Origin: a virus
Strand: one strand, 5' to 3'
Length of the DNA: 39,290 nucleotides
IMG/VR virus record: IMGVR_UViG_3300035698_035383
Span: 1-39,290 of that record
In this document: positions 14,541-21,396 of the stretch, in pieces
How the letters are laid out: every line of letters begins with the position of its first letter
Numbering within the stretch: the stretch's first letter is position 1
Notes under the pieces: model-generated
Databases searched by the model: none
Seen by the model: the letters and a program-made list of their open reading frames with translations, nothing else
What the model was told of the DNA's origin: nothing
Translations under genes and position numbers: made by a program

Positions 14541-14683
14541 GCGAATCAGGCGACCGTAAATCCTGTCCAAGATGTGGCTGTCATCAGCATGCAATCATTG
14601 AATCACGGCCAGTAGGCAAACGGACTCGACAAAAGAGAGAGTGCCGGAACTGCAGACACATATTCATTACGACTGAGAAATAA
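14537..14683 (+). CDS. 48-residue NrdR-type zinc-ribbon protein
   Basis: A TTG at 14537 overlaps the terminase stop (TTGA) and opens 48 codons ending at TAA 14681-14683. The translation holds CPRCGC, HAIIESRPVGKRTRQKREC and CRNCRHIFITTE: two CxxC pairs around an R-rich loop. This is the pattern of the N-terminal zinc ribbon of NrdR (CPxC, DSRP, RRRREC, C, FTTYE). The NrdR ATP-cone is absent. It could bind DNA or a terminase/portal partner; phage Com- or Ogr-like transcription regulators are comparable small zinc proteins. Too short for routine gene calls, but the match is good. Confidence 0.75.
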   Translation: MSESGDRKSCPRCGCHQHAIIESRPVGKRTRQKRECRNCRHIFITTEK

Positions 14684-14685
14684 AC

Positions 14686-14880
14686 TTGGCAGATACATCA
14701 GAACAAATATTAGAAAACGCGAATGCCCCAAAGAAAGCCACTATAGCCGGTGACTCTTTTGAGCAGCAGTCCATAGCAGACCAAATTTTAGCTGATGAAT
14801 TCTCGGCCAAAAAAGCAGCCGTAAAGAAAAAGGGCTTTGGTGCCATCTTCATGAAGATTAAACCAGGTGGAACTGTTTAA
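14686..14880 (+). CDS. Small head-joining candidate at the gpW position (64 aa)
   Basis: Starts at a TTG two bases after the zinc-ribbon stop and ends directly at the portal GTG. The sequence has SFEQQSIADQILADEFSAKKAA and a basic, glycine-ending C-terminus (FMKIKPGGTV). In lambda-type clusters a small protein between terminase and portal is the head-completion protein gpW, and small proteins with a comparable PGGTV ending are familiar to me there. Homology to gpW itself cannot be claimed. Role inferred from position. Confidence 0.6.
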   Translation: MADTSEQILENANAPKKATIAGDSFEQQSIADQILADEFSAKKAAVKKKGFGAIFMKIKPGGTV

Positions 14881-16353
14881 GTGAGTCCAATTCTAGACCA
14901 CAACGGGCGTGCATTCGGGTCGATCAAGTCCCAGAAGCCCAGCGTAAACAGCTATCACAGAGCCTTAAAGGCAAAATATGATGCTGCACAGACTACGATT
15001 GAGAATGAGCGGCATTGGGCGAACTCAGACGGTCTGAGTGCTAACGCTGCCAATAATCCTTCTGTCCGTCGGACTGTGCGTAATCGTGCCAGATACGAAG
15101 CCAACGAGGCGAATTCCTACGCTAAGGGGATGGTTTTAACCTATGCAAACGACGTCATTGGTCGCGGGCCAAGACTTCAGTTAAGCACGGGTGACAAGAA
15201 AGTTGACTCGTTCATTGAGCGGTTGTTTCACAGCTGGTCTAAAGAGATCAGGCTCGCCGAAAAACTCCGCACAATGCGACTCAGCAAGACAATAGATGGC
15301 GAAGGACTCGCACACCTCGTATTCAATGACAAACTTGAAAATGAAGTAAAACTCGACTGGCAATTATTCGAATCCGATGAACTTTCAACACCCGACTTGA
15401 CACAGGAAGACAAAAACGCGGTTGATGGGATTCGATTTGATCAATACGCAAACCCGAAAGAGTATCACAAACTTCGGCACCACCCAGGCAGTAACGACGG
15501 ATTTAATACTTACGAAAAGTACGACGTCTTAAGCCCAGAGTTTGTAATTCATCTTTACAGACAGGACCGACCAGGACAGGCTCGCGGTGTCTCAGAAATC
15601 GTAACGTCCTTACCGCTTCATGCTCAGTTAAGGCGTTACACGCTCGCAGTGATTGCAGCAGCAGAAACAGCAGCAGATTATAACGCTGTCATGTACACGG
15701 ACTCGCCACTAATTGAGCCGGACGTTAGCAGCGACGATGCTTACGACGTCATTGAGCTTGAGCGGCGAATGCTAACGATCCTGCCAGCACACTACAAGCT
15801 CGCACAGATAAAAGCCGAACAACCTACAACTTCATTCACACAATTTAGAGATGCGATTCTAAATGAAATAGCCAGATGTTTAAACATGCCGTTTAATATC
15901 GCGGCTGGTAATTCTTCTGACTACAACTATGCATCTGGTCGAATGGACCATCAGGTTTATTACAAAAACATTCGCATTGAGCAGCACCAGACAGAGGGTG
16001 TCGCCCTAGATAAAACCTTTAAAGCCTGGGCAAGAATGGCATCCCTATATGGTTTGATTCCATTTAATACAAGCCCTTTCAGACAGTGGGTTGTGAATTG
16101 GTACTGGGATGGAACAGAGCATGTAGACCCACAAAAAGCGGCCAATGCAACCAATACACGACTTAAAAATAACACAGTCACATACAAAGATATTTTCGCA
16201 GCAGAAGGCAAGGATTACGAGGCCGAGTTTGAGCAGATGGAGAGGGAGAAGATACTAATGAAAAAACGTGGCCTCACAACCGAGGACGTTTCAGAATCCC
16301 TAGAGAAAACCAAGAAAAAGAAAACCAGTAAGGAGAAAACAAAGGTTGCCTAA
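14881..16353 (+). CDS. Phage portal protein, lambda family (490 aa)
   Basis: Begins at a GTG directly after the previous stop. Portal-type features include RRTVRNRARYEANEANSYAKGMV, NDVIGRGPRLQLS, SKTIDGEGLAHLVF, VIHLYRQDRPGQARGVSEI, and the loop ILNEIARCLNMPFNIAAGNSSDYNYASGR. These match lambda-type (gpB-like) portals, which form the dodecameric DNA gate. The C-terminal 30 residues are lysine-rich and probably disordered. It overlaps the following capsid gene by 8 bases. Confidence 0.92.
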   Translation: MSPILDHNGRAFGSIKSQKPSVNSYHRALKAKYDAAQTTIENERHWANSDGLSANAANNPSVRRTVRNRARYEANEANSYAKGMVLTYANDVIGRGPRLQLSTGDKKVDSFIERLFHSWSKEIRLAEKLRTMRLSKTIDGEGLAHLVFNDKLENEVKLDWQLFESDELSTPDLTQEDKNAVDGIRFDQYANPKEYHKLRHHPGSNDGFNTYEKYDVLSPEFVIHLYRQDRPGQARGVSEIVTSLPLHAQLRRYTLAVIAAAETAADYNAVMYTDSPLIEPDVSSDDAYDVIELERRMLTILPAHYKLAQIKAEQPTTSFTQFRDAILNEIARCLNMPFNIAAGNSSDYNYASGRMDHQVYYKNIRIEQHQTEGVALDKTFKAWARMASLYGLIPFNTSPFRQWVVNWYWDGTEHVDPQKAANATNTRLKNNTVTYKDIFAAEGKDYEAEFEQMEREKILMKKRGLTTEDVSESLEKTKKKKTSKEKTKVA

Positions 16354-18418
16354 ACCATACATTATCGAAGCGACCGACGAGTTAGAAGGAATGATTCAAG
16401 GCTGTGAAGACCTTGAAAATTATGACATAGACATCCAAGCGGCTGAAGGCGAAGACAAGCCAGCTACGTTCTCTATGTCGGCTTACACTGGCGGAAAAAT
16501 GAGAGTGCCGTTCTTTCCCTTGCCTGTGATCGTTGATTTAGCCGGGATGTCAGTAACAAAAAAACCGCGTCCGATTTTGCGGGAACATAACTCGAATCGG
16601 ATAGTCGGACACTCGACGGAAATAGAAATCAAGCCGGGTTCCCTTGCTGTCTCAGGGATACTGTCGGCTTCAAACAGGGAATCCGCAGAGGTAATAAACT
16701 CAAGTAAGAAGGGGTTTCCCTGGCAAGCCTCAATAGGTGCGAGACCTGAGGAAATGATTCGTGTCGACCGTGGCGAATCAGTAACAGTAAACGGTCGCAC
16801 ATTCAAAGGGCCAGTACTTGTGGCTCGGAAGTCTGTTTTAAAAGAAATATCGTTCGTGGCTCTTGGTGCCGACGACAAAACAACCGCAAGAGTAGCGGCG
16901 AAATTTACTACTAACAAAGAGGTAAGTAACACAGTGGAATTTGAAGAATGGTTGACAGCAAAATTTGGAGATGGGGAGTTCACAGAATCGCAAAAGGAAA
17001 TCCTTCGGGCTTCCTATGAGGCTGAAGTAAACGGAGCAGGCGGGAGTGAGAATACCGGGCATAGCAATACTGACACATTAACCAGCGACGCGATTACTAA
17101 TTTCCGTGCATCTATGGCGACAGAAGCAACGCGACAGGCGGACTTACAAACAGTCTGTGCTTCACATCCCGCTATCCTGGCTGAAGCAATTAAAGAAAAC
17201 TGGACTCCGGACAAAGCAAAAGACCGGGTTGAACTCGCGGGACTTTATGCAAGCCTACCAAAGCCAGGTGAGCGGCAAGAGCATAGTGGACTCGATAACG
17301 TGTCGGCAATCGAGGCGTCCTTATGTATGACTACTGGTCTCAGCGAGAAAGATACTGGCAAGTTTTTCGATGAGAAAACAATGAACGCTGCTCTTGATAT
17401 GACCGACGTTCCGAGTTTAAGAACTTTGATGGTTCAGGTAATTCAAGCCACAGGCGGTCATGCTGGAATTGGTAGGATTACCGACACTATGATTAGGGCA
17501 GCCCTTTACGCTGACCAGCAGATCCGGGCGAGCGGCACTTCCACAATCAGCATGTCAGGCATTCTTGGCAACGTCGCTAATAAGCACATGATGAAGGCCT
17601 ATAATAAGGTTGAAAGTGTTTATCATGAGTTCTGTGATATTGACTCAGTTTCCGATTTTAAAGAGACCTCTTACTACTCCATGACGGGGCCAGGTACTTT
17701 CAAGAAAATTGGTAAGAATGGTGAATTAAAACACGGTACACTTGGTGAAGAGTCTTACAAGCAGTCGGTAGACACTGAGGGCTTGATAATTGCCTTGACT
17801 CGACAGGACATGATCAATGATAGCTTGAGTGCCTTTACTCGAATTGTTAAGGGATTAGGTCGGTCAGCTGCTATGACAGTTGAAGAGGCTGTTTTTACAG
17901 TTTTGCTTGCTTCAACAATGCACAGTGCCGGCAATAAAAATTTGTTGACAGGTGCAACATCGGTACTTGATATTGATGGCGTCAGCTTGGCGGAAGAAAA
18001 GTTCATTAAGCAAATCGGTCCGGACAAGAAACCGATTTTAGTTTCGCCAAAAATCCTGCTTGTACCTCCTGCTCTAAAAACAACAGCAGAAGACATCTAT
18101 ACAGAAAAGAAAATCCTGTTAGATACTGCAAAAGCCAAAACGGCGAATAATTCTCATGTCGGGAAGTATCGGTCCGTTTACTCACCCTATATGGACAATG
18201 ATATTATCCCGGGTGGAAGTGATAAAAAGTGGTACTTGTTCGCAGATCCTGCTGATATCGCCTCTTTTGTTGTGTCCTTCCTTAACGGAAAATCAGCACC
18301 CACAATCCAAAGTTCCGAAGCTGACTTCAGTACTCTCGGGATGCAGTGGAGAGCCTTCTTGGACTTCGGTGTTGATGAAGCAGACCATCGTGGTTCGCTA
18401 CGTTCTGACGGAGAGTGA
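16346..18418 (+). CDS. Prohead protease - major capsid protein fusion (690 aa)
   Basis: Starts at a TTG, overlapping the portal gene, with AAGGAG 11 nt upstream. Residues about 20-190 form a serine prohead protease: LREHNSNRIVG with candidate H81, FPWQASIGARPEE with candidate S129, and SVLKEISFVALGADDKTTARVAA at the domain end. After a linker (190-260) the rest is HK97-like capsid protein (SVSDFKETSYYSMTG, FTRIVKGLGRSAAMTVEEAVF, PILVSPKILLVPP, WRAFLDFGVDEADHRG). In many phages these are separate genes; here one chain must self-cleave or release the capsid part. The gene ends at a strong terminator. Confidence 0.88.
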   Translation: MPKPYIIEATDELEGMIQGCEDLENYDIDIQAAEGEDKPATFSMSAYTGGKMRVPFFPLPVIVDLAGMSVTKKPRPILREHNSNRIVGHSTEIEIKPGSLAVSGILSASNRESAEVINSSKKGFPWQASIGARPEEMIRVDRGESVTVNGRTFKGPVLVARKSVLKEISFVALGADDKTTARVAAKFTTNKEVSNTVEFEEWLTAKFGDGEFTESQKEILRASYEAEVNGAGGSENTGHSNTDTLTSDAITNFRASMATEATRQADLQTVCASHPAILAEAIKENWTPDKAKDRVELAGLYASLPKPGERQEHSGLDNVSAIEASLCMTTGLSEKDTGKFFDEKTMNAALDMTDVPSLRTLMVQVIQATGGHAGIGRITDTMIRAALYADQQIRASGTSTISMSGILGNVANKHMMKAYNKVESVYHEFCDIDSVSDFKETSYYSMTGPGTFKKIGKNGELKHGTLGEESYKQSVDTEGLIIALTRQDMINDSLSAFTRIVKGLGRSAAMTVEEAVFTVLLASTMHSAGNKNLLTGATSVLDIDGVSLAEEKFIKQIGPDKKPILVSPKILLVPPALKTTAEDIYTEKKILLDTAKAKTANNSHVGKYRSVYSPYMDNDIIPGGSDKKWYLFADPADIASFVVSFLNGKSAPTIQSSEADFSTLGMQWRAFLDFGVDEADHRGSLRSDGE

Positions 18419-18438
18419 TTCCGCAGAGAATTAATTCC

Positions 18439-18470
18439 ACTCCTGTCAGAACTTAACTGACAGGAGTTTT
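18439..18470 (+). terminator. Strong intrinsic terminator after the capsid gene
   Basis: ACTCCTGTCAG (18439-18449) and CTGACAGGAGT (18457-18467) form a perfect 11-bp stem closed by a 7-nt loop, followed by TTT. It lies 20 bases after the capsid stop. Partial termination here would lower expression of downstream tail genes relative to capsid. Confidence 0.85.
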
Positions 18471-18511
18471 AACACACAAACATTTAAAACGAAATTTGGA
18501 GTAAGTAAGTA

Positions 18512-18835
18512 GTGGCAACTTTTGAACAAGAAGGACGGTTTCTTGATTACACGCCGGTAGCAGACACGCCTGCCGGGACTGAAGTGGTAATTGGTGACCT
18601 ATTAGGAATCACACCCGTCGAAATCCTGGCGAACAAGTTAGGTTCTCTCGACACAGAGGGAGTTTGGACAGTAACAAAGGCAGCTGGAGCGGCTACCAAT
18701 GATGGGGTTAAAGCCTACCGAGTTATTGCCGATGGTGAGTGGCAAGAAGACCCCACAGACGCCGTACTCCACGGTTACTTTGTCGGCGATCAACTTTCCG
18801 CTGATACCGAATGTAAGGTAAGGCTTGCCCCCTGA
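18512..18835 (+). CDS. DUF2190-like capsid decoration protein (107 aa)
   Basis: The GTG start has TTTGGAG ten bases upstream. The sequence follows the DUF2190 pattern: FEQEGRFLDYTPVADTPAGTEVVIGDLLGITPVEILANKLGSLDTEGVWTV, then GEWQEDPTDAVLHGYFVG, a small beta-rich cement protein placed right after the capsid gene in many phages. The role in stabilising the shell is inferred from family and position. Its stop overlaps the next start (TGATG). Confidence 0.8.
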   Translation: MATFEQEGRFLDYTPVADTPAGTEVVIGDLLGITPVEILANKLGSLDTEGVWTVTKAAGAATNDGVKAYRVIADGEWQEDPTDAVLHGYFVGDQLSADTECKVRLAP

Positions 18836-19203
18836 TGGTTAATTTTATGCAGAAGGCGTCAGAGTGGGTTAGCCAGCAAATGGAAGCCCACACCTCTGTA
18901 TTAGTAGCCTACAAGCCTATTGTTGGCGATGACCTGGCAGACATTTCAGCAACTCCCGCAGAAAACCGGTTCGAGACTGATGAGGCGGACAACTGGTTTT
19001 CTGAGTTAGAGGTTCGTGATTTTATTATCAGAATTTCATTACTCAGCGGGTTTCCTGAAGAGGGCGACCTGATCGAAATGACGGTAAATGGAACCGTGCA
19101 AATTTACGAAGTACTACCGGTGCCAGGTGGAAAATGTTTTGACTTTGATTCTGTTTATCAGAATTCATACCGCATATTCACAAAGAGAGTTGGCTCACAG
19201 TGA
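18835..19203 (+). CDS. Head-tail connector candidate (122 aa)
   Basis: Small protein with a helical N-terminus (MQKASEWVSQQMEAHTSVL) and a beta-rich C-terminal half (VRDFIIRISLLSGFPEEGDLIEMTVNGTVQIYEVLP). Size, fold pattern and place after the decoration protein fit an FII-like head-completion or adaptor protein. No diagnostic motif is recognised. Start and stop overlap both neighbours, so translational coupling through the head-tail joining genes is likely. Confidence 0.6.
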   Translation: MVNFMQKASEWVSQQMEAHTSVLVAYKPIVGDDLADISATPAENRFETDEADNWFSELEVRDFIIRISLLSGFPEEGDLIEMTVNGTVQIYEVLPVPGGKCFDFDSVYQNSYRIFTKRVGSQ

Positions 19204-19619
19204 GTTTAATAGTTGATATTCCCGAGAGCCTAAAAGACTTTTTGAACGCTGGCACTTTCACGGAAGAGTTCACTGCAAAGAGGATTTATGTCCCTGTTTT
19301 TTCTATAGAGGGTGCTGAAGACCTGCAAGTCCTCGTTGCTCCCAGAGAAAACGAAAGGACTATCCGGAATAAGAAGCAGCAAGTTTCTGAGGTTCAAGTT
19401 GACGTTGCCATTTTCAAAAAGGTTATCAGCACGGAACCGGAGACAATTGACCCTCTGACAGATTTTGTTGAGGAGTTGGTCAAGTACCTGGAGTTTGAAA
19501 ACCAGTCCGGTCACAGCTGGCTTAGAACAACAAACGACCTCATCTACGATCAGGACTACTTGAGAGAACGTAAGATTTTCAGGAGTCGTATCCTCAACGT
19601 GTACCGCGAAAAAGCATGA
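19200..19619 (+). CDS. Tail completion/terminator candidate (139 aa)
   Basis: A GTG start overlaps the preceding stop. The protein has a helix-strand pattern with LVAPRENERTIRNKKQQVSEVQVDVAIFKKVIS and later FVEELVKYLEF, RKIFRSRILNVYREKA. The central edge strand with VDVAIFKK and a final RSRI strand resemble tail-terminator or minor tail proteins of the gpU/gpZ class. It overlaps the next gene by 4 bases (ATGA). Assignment is by order and fold impression. Confidence 0.55.
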   Translation: MSLIVDIPESLKDFLNAGTFTEEFTAKRIYVPVFSIEGAEDLQVLVAPRENERTIRNKKQQVSEVQVDVAIFKKVISTEPETIDPLTDFVEELVKYLEFENQSGHSWLRTTNDLIYDQDYLRERKIFRSRILNVYREKA

Positions 19620-20080
19620 CTCGGAAAAGGGTTGAAGTTTATAAAAAGCTGCTCACTGAAAAGGTTCATAAGGCGAATGTCAGAAACCTTTATCGAGTGG
19701 GCGGACTGATTAAAACAATCGCTCGCAGAAGCTTTAAGCGAGCAAGGCAAAAAAGACTCTCTGAAATGTCTCGGAGAGAACTTAGCAACTACAAACATAA
19801 AGTCGAGAAAGCCAAGAAAGAGGGAAAAGACAAACCTCGCAAGCCAGACATTTCCGCAGCGAAAGGCGAGAAGCCGTTAATACACGGTAAGTCATCCCCG
19901 TTGAAATTCTTGCTTCACTTTTTTGTTTACAAGAAACGGGAGTCAGTAGTAATTGGTCCAGAGGTGGCAGAGTCAAGGGTTGCTGGTGACATCGAAGAAA
20001 GAAACCCATTCATGGGACCGTCGTTAAAAGCAGGAGAAGACACAATTGATAGTTTTTGGAAAGATTCAGTTAAGGGATAA
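19616..20080 (+). CDS. HK97 gp10-like or tail-completion protein (154 aa)
   Basis: Highly basic protein. It begins with GGLIKTIARRSFKRARQKR, continues with a lysine-rich helix, and then shows LIHGKSSPLKFLLHFFVYKKRESVVIGPEVAES and the ending EERNPFMGPSLKAGEDTI. The pattern LKFxLxFxxYxxxxSVVIGP followed by NPFMGPxL is typical of HK97 gp10-type and related minor tail proteins. It is coupled to the upstream gene by an ATGA overlap and followed closely by the tail tube gene. Confidence 0.7.
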   Translation: MTRKRVEVYKKLLTEKVHKANVRNLYRVGGLIKTIARRSFKRARQKRLSEMSRRELSNYKHKVEKAKKEGKDKPRKPDISAAKGEKPLIHGKSSPLKFLLHFFVYKKRESVVIGPEVAESRVAGDIEERNPFMGPSLKAGEDTIDSFWKDSVKG

Positions 20081-20086
20081 AAAATT

Positions 20087-20521
20087 ATGACCGTCGGTTT
20101 AGACATGAAAATGTATTACGACACAACCGGAGCGGGTGTCACCGCTTGGGTTGAATTAGATATTATTGGTGACGTTTCTGTTGCTGATGCTTTTAATAAA
20201 TCAACTCGTAAGATTCGAAAGAACAAGGTTCAGAGAACCGTACTTGGACAGCGAGTACATGGGGCATCCATGCCTGTTACTTATATCAAAGATGACCCTG
20301 GCTGGATTGCGTTAAGAACGGCTTACGACACCAAAGCAATGATCGGTTTTGCAGCAATGTCTGAAGATATAGTCGCATCGGGATCTGAAGGAGTACAGGG
20401 TGATTACTACATCACCGATTTCCCAAGTGACCAGCCTCTAGAAGAAGACAATGTATACAACATTACAATCGAACCAGCCGCAGAAGCAGATGATGACCCA
20501 GAGCGGGTTGTTGTGGCTTGA
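20087..20521 (+). CDS. Major tail tube protein candidate (144 aa)
   Basis: An AGGGA site lies just before the ATG. The sequence (GLDMKMYYDTT, WVELDIIGDVSVADAFNKSTRKIRKNKVQRTVLGQRVHGASMPVTYIKDDPGW, and later YYITDFPSDQPLEEDNVYNITIEPA) has the beta-strand layout and VxDV.. acid patches of phage tail tube subunits. The short length and lack of a second tail-protein gene (no sheath) fit a siphovirus. It lies between the completion proteins and the assembly chaperone, the expected position. Confidence 0.75.
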   Translation: MTVGLDMKMYYDTTGAGVTAWVELDIIGDVSVADAFNKSTRKIRKNKVQRTVLGQRVHGASMPVTYIKDDPGWIALRTAYDTKAMIGFAAMSEDIVASGSEGVQGDYYITDFPSDQPLEEDNVYNITIEPAAEADDDPERVVVA

Positions 20522-20543
20522 TTTTATAAGGAGTAATTAAAGA

Positions 20544-20672
20544 GTGCCGAGAAATAGAGAACAATACGTAATGGTAAAAGGTAAGCGGGTAAAAATTACA
20601 GTAATACCTGTTTCCGAGATTGCCACTCAGGAAAATGAAGAACCAGAGATCAAAGAAGAAGAGGAGAACTAA
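20544..20672 (+). CDS. 42-residue basic/acidic peptide between tail tube and chaperone genes
   Basis: A GTG at 20544 follows a strong AAGGAG site (10-nt spacing) and opens 42 codons: a basic start (PRNREQYVMVKGKRVKITV) and an acidic tail (ENEEPEIKEEEEN). The good ribosome site and its fit in the small gap argue for translation. It ends 8 bases before the chaperone ATG. Function unknown; charge asymmetry suggests a small chaperone-like or adapter peptide. Confidence 0.5.
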   Translation: MPRNREQYVMVKGKRVKITVIPVSEIATQENEEPEIKEEEEN

Positions 20673-20680
20673 AACTCAAA

Positions 20681-21190
20681 ATGGCCAGTTTTGAAGACAG
20701 TAAAAAAAGAGTTTGGCGTGTCGATATGGACCTTGATGTCGCCAAACTTATTAGAAAAGAAACAGGTATCGACTTCGTTTCTGTGTTAAATGACCCGGTT
20801 GCTGCTGCCAAGTTGATGGCGAGCCTTAGTAAGGATCTTGAATCGCTTGGGCAGGTTGTTTACTACGCCTGTATTCCCCCTGATGGAGTTTCGAAGGACG
20901 AGCTTGTCAAGTCTCTTAAAGGAGATGTAATTCTTGATTCCTTTAATGCGGTTGATGAGGCACTGATTGATTTTTTCCCGAGCCGGGTAAGAGACGCAAT
21001 CAATCAAGCCAAGGCGAAGCAGAGGGAGATTGCAACAGAGATTCAGGACGAGCAAATGGGTCTCCTTCCGGAGAAACTGGAGTCAGCGGAGTTCCGGGAG
21101 ATGGTGACAAATTCAATACTTGGGAAACCATCTACCGAATCGCTGGACAGCTCGGTATCAATCCCGGCCCCTACACTCTCAGAGAGTTAA
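20681..21190 (+). CDS. Tail assembly chaperone, upstream frame (169 aa)
   Basis: Helical protein (VAKLIRKETGIDFVSVLND, KLMASLSKDLESLGQVVYYACIPPDGVSKDELVKSLKG, VDEALIDFFPSRVRDAINQAKAK) typical of phage tail assembly chaperones that load the tape measure. It lies between the tail tube and tape measure. The final part of this frame (PSTESLDSSVSIPAPTLSES) is low-complexity, while the overlapping -1 frame in the same bases encodes a conserved-looking motif, so a fraction of ribosomes probably shift into the downstream frame. Confidence 0.85.
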   Translation: MASFEDSKKRVWRVDMDLDVAKLIRKETGIDFVSVLNDPVAAAKLMASLSKDLESLGQVVYYACIPPDGVSKDELVKSLKGDVILDSFNAVDEALIDFFPSRVRDAINQAKAKQREIATEIQDEQMGLLPEKLESAEFREMVTNSILGKPSTESLDSSVSIPAPTLSES

Positions 21191-21195
21191 TCTGG
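21119..21195 (+). other. Candidate -1 frameshift region joining the chaperone frames
   Basis: In the frame of the downstream 66-codon gene these bases read TWETIYRIAGQLGINPGPYT then LRELIW before the ATG at 21196. There is no start codon upstream in that frame back to its stop at 20944. The upstream frame has CTT GGG AAA CCA (21119-21130). The shift must be -1 and probably occurs near GGGAAA, though the canonical X-XXY-YYZ phase is not met. Confidence 0.6.
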
Positions 21196-21396
21196 ATGTA
21201 CGAGGGACATTCTGACGCGACTGGGGTACAGCTCAGAAGCCTCGTAGCCGCCATCTACAACATAGCCCCTTGGAAGCCTGCTAGTAAGTGGTTTGAGGGT
21301 GAGAAGGACTTCAAGGGTCCGTCAGTTAAACAGCGAGTTTCAGGCAAAGAAGCAGTTGACGTTTTTGCTAGTGCAATGGGAATAAAGAGTGGCTAA
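21196..21396 (+). CDS. Tail assembly chaperone, downstream (T-like) frame
   Basis: Read alone it is a 66-codon gene from an ATG at 21196, but the same frame is open upstream to 20947 and the bases before the ATG carry a conserved-looking block: RIAGQLGINPGPYTLRELIW, MYEGHSD. From memory this is the LGIxPGPYTLREL..M.EG signature of phage tail chaperones that are made as frameshift extensions, as in lambda G/GT. I therefore read it as the C-terminal part of a fusion with the upstream chaperone. It overlaps the tape measure start by 8 bases. Confidence 0.75.
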   Translation: MYEGHSDATGVQLRSLVAAIYNIAPWKPASKWFEGEKDFKGPSVKQRVSGKEAVDVFASAMGIKSG

